Shown piece by piece: positions 7,144-14,636 of a stretch of DNA of 31,097 nucleotides. The notes under the pieces were generated by a model. The model was not told the DNA's origin. It worked only from the letters and a program-made list of their open reading frames with translations, and did no database searches. Source of the DNA: JBBIGV01 sp037447335 (GTDB lineage Bacteria; Bacteroidota; Ignavibacteria; Ignavibacteriales; Ignavibacteriaceae). The DNA lies in contig JBBIGV010000036.1 in NCBI GenBank assembly GCA_037447335.1, positions 1-31,097 on the forward strand, in the 5' to 3' direction. The position numbers and the translations under genes are program-made. Each line of letters begins with the position of its first letter. The first letter of the stretch is position 1.

Positions 7144-7261
7144 GGGGCTGACCAAAAAGTAAATTTTGCAAACAACTCTGAATTTATATGTCTGATTTCA
7201 GATTAAATTCAAATTCATCGTAGCACAGATTAGTAATCTGTGCTACATTTTGGTCAGCCCC
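7144..7261. repeat. Nested inverted-repeat element (MITE/REP-like), possible terminator
   Basis: A 118-bp non-coding element bounded by perfect 14-bp terminal inverted repeats, GGGGCTGACCAAAA (7144-7157) and TTTTGGTCAGCCCC (7248-7261). Inside the right half is a second perfect inverted repeat, GTAGCACAGATTA (7220-7232) and TAATCTGTGCTAC (7234-7246), around a single central G. A small TCTGA-TT-TCAGA hairpin lies at 7191-7202. The right end is followed by CTTTTT-like sequence, so on the plus strand it could also terminate rpsT transcription. I could not find a clear target-site duplication. The nested symmetry suggests a small mobile or REP-type element rather than a simple terminator. Confidence 0.65.
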
Positions 7262-7276
7262 TTTTTCATTTTAAAG

Positions 7277-8788
7277 TTACAGGTCCTCAATTAATTCTGT
7301 GCCTTCAGCAGGCGGCAGGATGAATCTTACAGGTTTAATTGTACCGTTTTTATTTTTTTCCGCACGCACCCTCTTTTTAATAATTACGCTTCTTTGAATA
7401 TGCACAGTATCATCAATTAAGGAACCAAAGACGTAACTCATACCTTTAATCAGTACATTCTTTCCGATTCGGAGGGGGAAATCATCCGTCCCGGTCAAAT
7501 GCACACCTGATTCGATCCTGGTTCCGCTGTCAATTTCAACATTACCTTTAACGATATCCCCTGAAAGAATTTCGATATTATCGCCAAGCTTCATTGTCTG
7601 ATTCAGAAAAGTTGAAAGCTGAACATTTTGCCCTATCAGGGTGTTTCTGCCAAAATGAATATTTCCGTCTATGTAAGCATTCTTTCTTATATTAACGCCG
7701 AAATTAAGTTTTACACCTTCGCTTATATAAACGCCTTTTCCAATATAAATATCAAGTGGTTTACCATTATTTTCTGCTTCCATTTTTTTTATTGATTTAA
7801 CAACACCTTCAGCAATAAAAAAATCATCGGGATCATCAATATCAATTAAAGTTTTAAGTTCACCATACACTTCCCTGCGTGCAATGTTTTCCATTTGTTT
7901 TAGTACAGCTTTATCATTAAAGCCCATAACCACGTGCTTTTTTAGCGGAGATTCTGCTGTTACTGAATAACCGTTCTTATTGAACAGATCTATAAGATCG
8001 GTTATATAAATTTCCTGCTGGGCATTGTCACTTTTAAGATGCGGGATTAGCTCAACAAGTTTTTTATAATCAAAGGCATAAACGCCGGAATTGAATTCGT
8101 TGATATCAAGCAGTTCTTGTTTGGTGAAAGTATATCTCTTTTTATTGTATTCAACTGTGTAGTTCTGATCGTCTTTAAGTCTTTCAATATCCTTATATTC
8201 CATTATCTGAATAACTTTTCCGAAATCCCTGCCGGAATTCTTTCCGGTATCGTCTTTCTCTTTAACACGGATGATTCTCCCGTACTGATTTTTTCCCGGT
8301 TCACCATCGTAAATTCCGGTCAAAACCATCATGTCCGATTTACTGTTTATGAAATCTTCTCTGAAACTGCTTATTGATTTGGAGTCAATCAGCCCCATAT
8401 CACCCGGAAGCACATATATGATCCCATCAAAAGAATCCCGTTTAATTTTTTCAAGTGCAACCTGAACAGCTTGACCGGTGCCGTTCTGCTCTTCCTGAAA
8501 TGCGAATGCAGTTGTTGTTCTTTTGCTGACTACATTCATTACGTCTTTAGCTTTTATACCTACAACAATAATAACGTTTATATCTTTAATACCTTCTGTA
8601 CAAGCATTAAAAACTCTGAGAACTGTCGGAACTCCCCAGATTGTATGCAGCATTTTGGATTTTTCAGATTTTATTCTTTTGCCATGACCCGCAGCAAGTA
8701 TAATAGCGATTTCTTTTACACTATAATTAAGGGGGGAAGAAAGTTTTTCGGCAGTTTCATAAACTTTATTCTTCCTGTCGTCACTCAT
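7277..8788 (-). CDS. GlmU-like sugar-1-phosphate nucleotidyltransferase with left-handed beta-helix
   Basis: A 503-residue protein. The N-terminal Rossmann-like domain carries a GlmU-type signature 'LAAGHGKRIKSEKSKMLH' (residues 31-48, with K45 aligning with the conserved SxxPK lysine), 'EEQNGTGQAV' (99-108) and 'VLPGDMGLI' with metal-binding D130, so UTP-dependent UDP-GlcNAc pyrophosphorylase activity is plausible. The C-terminal half has hexapeptide repeats ('IHFGRNTLIGQNVQL', 'VEIDSGTRIESGVHL', 'LRIGKNVLIKGMSYV') but lacks the GlmU acetyltransferase landmarks (the 'GHLTYLGD' His and the 'NYDG' block). It has an extra N-terminal extension of about 25 residues. An AGGAG Shine-Dalgarno supports the ATG at 8788. 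It follows the O-antigen ligase gene by 70 nt, consistent with envelope polysaccharide synthesis. Confidence 0.75.
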   Translation of the reverse strand: MSDDRKNKVYETAEKLSSPLNYSVKEIAIILAAGHGKRIKSEKSKMLHTIWGVPTVLRVFNACTEGIKDINVIIVVGIKAKDVMNVVSKRTTTAFAFQEEQNGTGQAVQVALEKIKRDSFDGIIYVLPGDMGLIDSKSISSFREDFINSKSDMMVLTGIYDGEPGKNQYGRIIRVKEKDDTGKNSGRDFGKVIQIMEYKDIERLKDDQNYTVEYNKKRYTFTKQELLDINEFNSGVYAFDYKKLVELIPHLKSDNAQQEIYITDLIDLFNKNGYSVTAESPLKKHVVMGFNDKAVLKQMENIARREVYGELKTLIDIDDPDDFFIAEGVVKSIKKMEAENNGKPLDIYIGKGVYISEGVKLNFGVNIRKNAYIDGNIHFGRNTLIGQNVQLSTFLNQTMKLGDNIEILSGDIVKGNVEIDSGTRIESGVHLTGTDDFPLRIGKNVLIKGMSYVFGSLIDDTVHIQRSVIIKKRVRAEKNKNGTIKPVRFILPPAEGTELIEDL

Positions 8789-8858
8789 TTATATTCTCCT
8801 GAAAAATTTTTTGTATTAAAAATTACCGATTGGAATGCCCATAAACAATAAACCTTTA

Positions 8859-10040
8859 TTACTTCTCTCTTTTCACTAAATCTTCACGGGAAATAGTTAC
8901 AAGCAGATAAGCAAACAACGGAGCAAGTACAGGTGAACTGATAAAACCGGCTGTCAATCCCGATATTACTAATGCAATTATTGCAATCACTGAACCGATG
9001 GTCAGATCTTTTTCCGGGGATTTATCAGTTTTAAATATTCTTTTGAACGCATAGTACAGCGGAAAGACTATCAGTAAGATAAAGGCAAGTAAACCAACTG
9101 CACCGCTTTCGATATAAACCTGAATAAAATCATTGTGCCAGCTACCTACTCCCTTATCAGCAAGCTGATCTCTGTATAAAAAAACTTTGTCGAATGTTCT
9201 TGGTCCGAATCCGAGTAAAGGTTTTTCAAATGCAAGCTCTTTAGCAGCATTTAACAGGATATCCCTATCGGATAAATAAGCCGGCGCTTCAACCCTCTGA
9301 GATATCTGCACAGAGTTATTCTGAAAAGAAATAAAAGATATAATTGCTGATAGTATAATTATCAGCAATCCGCTTTTTATATCATATCTTTTTATTATCA
9401 GAACAGAAAGAAAAATAATTGCTGCTATCACGATGTTTACTCTTCCCAGTGATGTTACTATTCCCGCAAGTATTACTGATGAAGCTATAACCCAGTAAAT
9501 CAGATTTAACTTGTTTTGATATAATAAACGGCTGCTTAAAGTAACGGCAAAACCTGTTAACAGATACGAGGAAAAGGTGCTGTACCCCGACGAAAATGAT
9601 TGTGCTCTTTCAACAATGCTGAGGTTGAACTGAACCAATCCAATAACGGCAACAACTGAAGAAGCTATTGAAAACACAAGAACCGTTGTTCTTACCTGTT
9701 CATCCATGAATGCTTTAAAATAAAAATTCATTGCAAAAAAGCCGAGATAGAACAATGCATCCTTGTACAGTAATTCAACACTTAATTCAGGATACTCAGA
9801 AAAAACAACGGACAAAATTCTTACAGTAAGAAAAATCAATATTAATACCCCAAATCTGTCGAAAGCTTTTTTCTTTTCCGAATTTTTTTCTGTCAACCAT
9901 AGTATTACCAGCAAGCCAAGAAAAAGTTGTAACAAAACCAGGGATAGTAAAAAGCTGCTGACCGCCGCGAGCATAATAAAATAGGGATAGCGAATATCAA
10001 ACCGTGTTTGGATCATTAAGTTGTGATTTGAAACTTGCAT
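8859..10040 (-). CDS. O-antigen ligase / Wzy-type polymerase family membrane protein
   Basis: A 393-residue protein with about ten to eleven hydrophobic helices. The key landmark is the large periplasmic loop near residue 250-300 ending in 'GFGPRTFDKVFLYRD....KGVGSWHNDFIQVYIESGAVGLLAFILLIVFPLYY', the hallmark of the Wzy_C/WaaL family ('GxGxxxf ... HNxflqxxxexGxxGLlxfl'). Family members join or polymerise O-antigen or other undecaprenyl-linked glycans on the periplasmic face; ligase and polymerase cannot be separated from sequence alone. It begins a minus-strand pair with the GlmU-like gene and diverges from the ABC exporter at 10206. Confidence 0.82.
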   Translation of the reverse strand: MQVSNHNLMIQTRFDIRYPYFIMLAAVSSFLLSLVLLQLFLGLLVILWLTEKNSEKKKAFDRFGVLILIFLTVRILSVVFSEYPELSVELLYKDALFYLGFFAMNFYFKAFMDEQVRTTVLVFSIASSVVAVIGLVQFNLSIVERAQSFSSGYSTFSSYLLTGFAVTLSSRLLYQNKLNLIYWVIASSVILAGIVTSLGRVNIVIAAIIFLSVLIIKRYDIKSGLLIIILSAIISFISFQNNSVQISQRVEAPAYLSDRDILLNAAKELAFEKPLLGFGPRTFDKVFLYRDQLADKGVGSWHNDFIQVYIESGAVGLLAFILLIVFPLYYAFKRIFKTDKSPEKDLTIGSVIAIIALVISGLTAGFISSPVLAPLFAYLLVTISREDLVKREK

Positions 10041-10143
10041 TTGTTTTTGCTATTAATCAATTAATGCATCACAATTTACCATTAAAATCAAATCTGAACA
10101 AAATCAGACCGGGGGACACTCAAAACTGCCCGGGAAAAATTGA

Positions 10144-10175
10144 AACCACTTCAAAATATTTAGCCGGAAGTGGTT
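10144..10175. promoter_or_regulatory. Perfect 9-bp inverted repeat upstream of the ABC exporter
   Basis: AACCACTTC (10144-10152) and GAAGTGGTT (10167-10175) separated by 14 bp. A near-match to TAnnTTTG (TATCTTTA, 10175-10182) starts at its right edge, so the repeat could be an operator overlapping the promoter of the exporter gene at 10206, or a hairpin in the leader. A shorter CCGGG/CCCGG pair lies just upstream, around 10110-10135. Confidence 0.35.
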
Positions 10176-10205
10176 ATCTTTAACCATTAAAATTTATCAG
10201 TTAAT

Positions 10206-12026
10206 ATGAAAACCTTCTGGCGTTTTTTTAAATATCTTAAATCATATCTGCGTCCATTGGTGCTTGCCAATATTTTCATGATTCTCTTTGTGATTTTCAG
10301 CCTTCTTTCCATCGGGTTGATAATGCCTTTTATTGATTTGCTGTTTAATAAAGAACTTGAGGTATATACACCGCCCGAAAGTATTGGAGTATTTGATATT
10401 AAGGAAATAATTACTTACAAGCTTCATGAATTTGTTGCAATTTACAGCAAGTCTGAACTCGTTGTTTATTTGTGCATACTAATGGTGGTATTGTTCTTCT
10501 TTAAAAACTTTTTTTCCTATTTGCAAACCTTTTTCATGTCTATAGTTGAACAGGGTATGATAAGGGATATCAGGGCAGAACTATACACCCACTTTCACAA
10601 ACTTTCATTGGGATATTTTACTGAAGAAAAGAAGGGTATTCTTATATCAAGAATAATTAATGATGTTCAGATCATTAAAGATTCGATGATAGCGGTAATT
10701 AACAGCATATTCAGAGACCCTATACTAATTCTGATGTTCTCAATTGTGCTGTTCATATTCAACTGGCAGCTTACCTTATTAATTTTTGCACTTCTGCCGC
10801 TTACAGGATTCATACTGGCAAAAATCGGCGACTCTCTTAAACGCAGAAGCATAAGGTCACAGGAACAGATAGCAGATATTACATCAATTCTTGACGAGAC
10901 ACTTGGCGCGATGAGAATAGTTAAAGCATTCGGAATGGAGCAATACGAAATAAACCGTTTTAAGGAAGGCGAACGAAAATATTTTTCGCTGCTTACAAGT
11001 CTTGTAAGGAGAAGAGCGCTTGCAGCTCCGATTACCGAAATCATTGGCGTAATTACAATTACAATTATTCTTTATTTTATCGGAAGCCAGATTGTAACCG
11101 GGCAAAGTGAGATGAGCCCCGGCGCTTTTTTTGTTTACCTCGGAATATTTTTTCAGATGATGCCATCACTAAAATTATTCGGACAGGTTTTTAACAGCGT
11201 GCAGGAAGGAATTGCGGCTTCAGAAAGAGTGTTCACGATTCTTGACACACAACCTAAAATAACAGATGCCCCCGATGCGGTCGAAATTTCTTCATTCAAT
11301 GATAAAATTGAATTCAAAGATGTGTCATTCAAATATGAAAAAAGTGACATTATTCTGAAAAATATTAACCTGACGATAAACAAATCGGAAATACTTGCTG
11401 TTGTTGGACCAAGTGGTGCGGGAAAATCAAGTCTTGTTGATCTTATCCCACGTTTTTATGATGTGGAAAGCGGCAGTATTTCAATTGATGGGGTTGATAT
11501 CAGAAGAATAAAGATACATTCACTCCGCTCATTAATGGGAGTTGTAACGCAGGAAACTATTCTTTTTAATGATACGATCAGGAACAATATTGCCTACGGT
11601 TCGAAAAATATTCCGATGGAAAAGATTATTGAAGCTGCAAAAGCTGCTAATGCACATAACTTCATCAGTGAATTTGAAAACGGATATGATACTATTATCG
11701 GCGACCGCGGCACAAAAATTTCAGGTGGTGAAAGGCAGAGATTGTCGATTGCAAGAGCGCTGCTTAAAAATCCTTCCATTCTAATTCTTGATGAAGCAAC
11801 CTCTTCACTTGATACTGAGTCGGAAGTCCTCGTTCAGCAAGCAATCGACCGGTTGATGAAAGGAAGAACTTCAATTGTAATTGCTCACAGGCTTTCTACA
11901 ATTCAGAATGCACATAAAATAATTGTAATGCACAATGGTGAAATTGTTGAAACCGGTACTCATGAAGTGCTTGTTAAGCAGGACGGGCTTTATCGCAAAT
12001 TATACGACCTTCAGTTTAAGTTATAG
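10206..12026 (+). CDS. MsbA-type ABC exporter (fused permease/ATPase)
   Basis: A 606-residue half-transporter that would work as a homodimer to flip lipids or lipid-linked glycans across the inner membrane. The first ~330 residues form a six-helix ABC type-1 membrane domain with the coupling-helix region 'EEKKGILISRIINDVQIIKD'. The ATPase has Walker A 'GPSGAGKSS' (401-409), Q-loop 'VVTQETILFNDTI', signature 'SGGERQ' (506-511), Walker B 'ILILDEATSSLD' (from 525, catalytic E530) and H-loop H561 in 'IVIAHRLST'. Every catalytic residue is present. A glycosyltransferase gene follows after 3 nt and an O-antigen ligase lies divergently, so the likely cargo is a lipopolysaccharide or related glycolipid; this is inference from context. 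Confidence 0.93.
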   Translation: MKTFWRFFKYLKSYLRPLVLANIFMILFVIFSLLSIGLIMPFIDLLFNKELEVYTPPESIGVFDIKEIITYKLHEFVAIYSKSELVVYLCILMVVLFFFKNFFSYLQTFFMSIVEQGMIRDIRAELYTHFHKLSLGYFTEEKKGILISRIINDVQIIKDSMIAVINSIFRDPILILMFSIVLFIFNWQLTLLIFALLPLTGFILAKIGDSLKRRSIRSQEQIADITSILDETLGAMRIVKAFGMEQYEINRFKEGERKYFSLLTSLVRRRALAAPITEIIGVITITIILYFIGSQIVTGQSEMSPGAFFVYLGIFFQMMPSLKLFGQVFNSVQEGIAASERVFTILDTQPKITDAPDAVEISSFNDKIEFKDVSFKYEKSDIILKNINLTINKSEILAVVGPSGAGKSSLVDLIPRFYDVESGSISIDGVDIRRIKIHSLRSLMGVVTQETILFNDTIRNNIAYGSKNIPMEKIIEAAKAANAHNFISEFENGYDTIIGDRGTKISGGERQRLSIARALLKNPSILILDEATSSLDTESEVLVQQAIDRLMKGRTSIVIAHRLSTIQNAHKIIVMHNGEIVETGTHEVLVKQDGLYRKLYDLQFKL

Positions 12027-12029
12027 GTT

Positions 12030-12878
12030 ATGAGAGTATCAGGCTTTACGTTAGTGAGGAACGGGATAAAATATTTTTATCCTTTTCGGGAGGCAATTCT
12101 TTCTATACTGCCTTTATGTGACGAGCTTGTAGTTAATGTTGGCGATTCGGAGGACGATACGCTTGAAGCTGTCAGATCTATTGATAGTAATAAGATCAGA
12201 ATTGTTGAACGTGTTTGGGATATGAGTCTCCGCGAAGGAGGCAAACTGCTTTCTGTTGAAACTAATGAAGTACTAAAAGAATGTACCGGTGACTGGTGTG
12301 TTTACATCCAGGCTGATGAAGTGCTTCATGAAAAGTACATCCCAGAAGTAAAAAGTAAAATGGAAAAATATCTTCATGATGATAAAGTTGAAGGACTCCG
12401 GTTTCGTTACAAACATTTTTACGGCAGTTATGATTATTACCAGGATAATTACCGGAAATGGTATACGAAGGAAGTCAGAATAATAAAGAACAAAAGCAAC
12501 ATTGTTTCATGGGGAGATGCAATGAACTTCAGGCATACTGATACCAAGCCGGTTAAAGCAGTTGATATAGATGCGGAAATTTATCACTACGGCTGGGTGC
12601 GTCCGCCTGATACAATGATGCTTAAGCGGATTGATTTTCACAAGCTCTACCATTCGGATGAAAAAGTAAAGGAGTTTGCAACAGCATCTGTTAAGTTAGA
12701 TGATCTTGGAAATCTTAAAAGGTTTACCCACACTCATCCTTCTGTAATGAAAGAAAGAATAGAGATGAGCAACTGGGAATTTGATTCAAAGATTAATGAA
12801 CAGCCGCCCGAATGGATAAGAAAGTTCCTTGTTTGGTTTTATCCGGTTACAAAGCGTATTAAGAAGCTCTTCAAATAA
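12030..12878 (+). CDS. Family 2 glycosyltransferase
   Basis: A 282-residue GT-A fold enzyme. 'GFTLVRNGIKYFYPFREAILSILPLCDELVVNVGDSEDDTLE' is the nucleotide-sugar binding start, and 'GDWCVYIQADEVLHE' near residues 90-104 supplies the DxD-like metal-binding acids (A-D-E). A later 'YHYGWVRPPDTMMLKR' is common in this GT2 subgroup. There is no membrane domain, so it is probably cytosolic or peripheral. It begins 3 nt after the ABC exporter stop and is likely translated from the same mRNA. Donor and acceptor sugars are unknown. Its stop codon lies in an AT-rich hairpin shared with the convergent lipoprotein gene. Confidence 0.85.
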   Translation: MRVSGFTLVRNGIKYFYPFREAILSILPLCDELVVNVGDSEDDTLEAVRSIDSNKIRIVERVWDMSLREGGKLLSVETNEVLKECTGDWCVYIQADEVLHEKYIPEVKSKMEKYLHDDKVEGLRFRYKHFYGSYDYYQDNYRKWYTKEVRIIKNKSNIVSWGDAMNFRHTDTKPVKAVDIDAEIYHYGWVRPPDTMMLKRIDFHKLYHSDEKVKEFATASVKLDDLGNLKRFTHTHPSVMKERIEMSNWEFDSKINEQPPEWIRKFLVWFYPVTKRIKKLFK

Positions 12879-12892
12879 AACAGATTTTATTT
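12873..12892. terminator. AT-rich hairpin across two convergent stop codons
   Basis: AAATAAAA (12873-12880), loop CAGA, TTTTATTT (12885-12892): a perfect 8-bp stem that contains the stop of the glycosyltransferase and touches the stop of the convergent lipoprotein gene. It may act as a weak bidirectional terminator, but the stem has no G-C pair, so efficiency is doubtful. Confidence 0.35.
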
Positions 12893-13911
12893 CACAGCAG
12901 AAATGGTATGTTTCTTATTCCGCAGCCATCAACTATTCTTATCTGTTTTACTTCTTCCATCTCTTCAAAATTTATAATAGTTATATAAGCGCTTTGCCCG
13001 AATCCGTTATCGAAAATCAGCAAATCATTTACAACAAAAAAGTTCTTTAATCCTGTTCCATCCCATTGCTTTAATAACTTCCTGTCAATCACAGAATAAA
13101 TATATAGAGAAGAAAACTTATCAGTATTCCTCAGGTTTGTATTCGGGTTTATTGTCGAGATAAAAAGAAACCTGCTGTCGCTGCTCCATTCAACCTGTTT
13201 AAGTATATGTTCTGTTGATAAAACCTTTAAAGGCGGGTCTGTTCTGGAATAGCGAAGCGAAAAGTCCGTTTCCACACCTTCGGTAACAATAAGCTCAAAC
13301 ATTCTGTTATCGGGATACATTTTATTTCTGCGTGGCGCAAGCGCCGGATATCCGTCAATAGTAAGATCATAAACTTTCTTTTCTTCTTTAATCAGGAATC
13401 CATCCTGGCTATATAAGAGGTTTTGTTGGTTAATATTGGTTGCAATAGTTGTATCAATTGTATTGAAAGCAACAAGAAAGTTATTATCAGTTTCCCACCG
13501 CATAAAAATCTGCACTCCGTTCCCGAATTCTTTTATGATTCTAACGTTCCCGTTAGCCGGATTATAATGATATAATGCAGCTCTTTCAATAAACGGAAGC
13601 TGCACTCTTCGTCCGTAGCTTCTTGCGCTTATAAAGAAAGCAGAGCTTCGATCAGGTGAATATGAAAGATCGAAAATTCTGTCCTTTTCATCCGACCAGA
13701 CGGTTTCGTATTGTTTGGTATCCATCTTAAAGCGGTATAACCCGGAGCGTCTTTTAATCATTCCCACAAAAATGAATTCATTGAATTCAACAGGATCGGG
13801 TTTAGCAAAAATTATTTCATTAATTCTGTCCTGCTCCGGCTGTTGTTGTTCATTACATCCTGTAAATACCAGTATGAACGCAATCAGTATAAAAATTTTT
13901 TTATTGTTCAT
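12892..13911 (-). CDS. Lipoprotein with probable beta-propeller repeats
   Basis: A 339-residue predicted lipoprotein. The N-terminus 'MNNKKIFILIAFILVFTGC' has a basic start, a hydrophobic core and a lipobox ending in Cys19, followed by Asn and a Gln-rich linker. The remainder is beta-rich with repeated blocks of the 'sps-D-rs-a-fis' kind ('DLSYSPDRSSAFFIS', 'VEWSSDSRFLFISTI'), like TolB/PD40 propeller blades. No enzyme motif is visible. Its ATG shares one base with the stop of the upstream M50 gene (TAATG), so the two are probably translationally coupled. The substrate or partner is unknown. Confidence 0.7.
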   Translation of the reverse strand: MNNKKIFILIAFILVFTGCNEQQQPEQDRINEIIFAKPDPVEFNEFIFVGMIKRRSGLYRFKMDTKQYETVWSDEKDRIFDLSYSPDRSSAFFISARSYGRRVQLPFIERAALYHYNPANGNVRIIKEFGNGVQIFMRWETDNNFLVAFNTIDTTIATNINQQNLLYSQDGFLIKEEKKVYDLTIDGYPALAPRRNKMYPDNRMFELIVTEGVETDFSLRYSRTDPPLKVLSTEHILKQVEWSSDSRFLFISTINPNTNLRNTDKFSSLYIYSVIDRKLLKQWDGTGLKNFFVVNDLLIFDNGFGQSAYITIINFEEMEEVKQIRIVDGCGIRNIPFLL

Positions 13912-14561
13912 TATAATCCTGCAATGGTTAAAAACGCACTAAGAATTAAATTGATTAAGCCCAGAAAATATTTCCACAATGGGCTGTAAATAAACAGCAA
14001 TAATATAATAGTTCCGTAAAAACCGATGTTGAGCAAACCTGCCGTAAATTTATTCGGGAAAATGTCAAATAGAATATGTGATCCATCCAACGGTGGTATT
14101 GGCAGCAGATTAAATGCAAAAAGAAAAATGTTAAAGAACACTCCATACCACATTATATTCACCAATCTTCCCGACGAAAGATCGGGGACATTTATAACAA
14201 CAACAAACAAAATAAAAAAACAAATCGCAAGTATAAGATTCGAAAATGGTCCGGCGAATGAAACTATTGCATCGTGCTTATAGGGATCAGAAAAATTGCC
14301 GCGGTCCACCGGAACCGGTTTTGCCCATCCGATCAATGCAAATCCTGAAGCAAATGATGCGATTGGCATTATTACAGTTCCCACAATATCTGCATGTTTA
14401 AATGGGTTAAGTGTAAGTCTGCCCTGGTTCTTCGCAGTATTATCTCCCAGCTTTGAAGCTGAAAAAACATGAGCATACTCATGAACTGCAATGGATATAA
14501 AGAACAACGGCAGAAATGTAAGGAATGAAATCAATTGTTCACTAACTTCTATCCCGGGCAT
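13911..14561 (-). CDS. Site-2 protease (M50) family membrane metalloprotease
   Basis: A polytopic inner-membrane protein of the M50/S2P family. The zinc motif HExxH appears as 'VHEYAH' (residues 26-31), inside the first membrane helix, and the third ligand region reads 'LLPIPPLDGSH' (about residues 152-162; Asp in 'PLDG'). 'GRLTLNPFKHADIVGTVIMP' between them is typical of the short M50B group. I prefer the ATG at 14561 (216 residues), preceded by GGATGAG. An in-frame TTG at 14588 would add nine polar residues. Its substrate cannot be read from sequence. It overlaps the lipoprotein gene by 1 nt. Confidence 0.87.
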   Translation of the reverse strand: MPGIEVSEQLISFLTFLPLFFISIAVHEYAHVFSASKLGDNTAKNQGRLTLNPFKHADIVGTVIMPIASFASGFALIGWAKPVPVDRGNFSDPYKHDAIVSFAGPFSNLILAICFFILFVVVINVPDLSSGRLVNIMWYGVFFNIFLFAFNLLPIPPLDGSHILFDIFPNKFTAGLLNIGFYGTIILLLFIYSPLWKYFLGLINLILSAFLTIAGL

Positions 14562-14636
14562 TTGTAACTCATCCTGTTTTAATTTCAAAGTTAATGAAAA
14601 TTGAATAATAATAAACCATCTTTTCTGTCCGGATAA

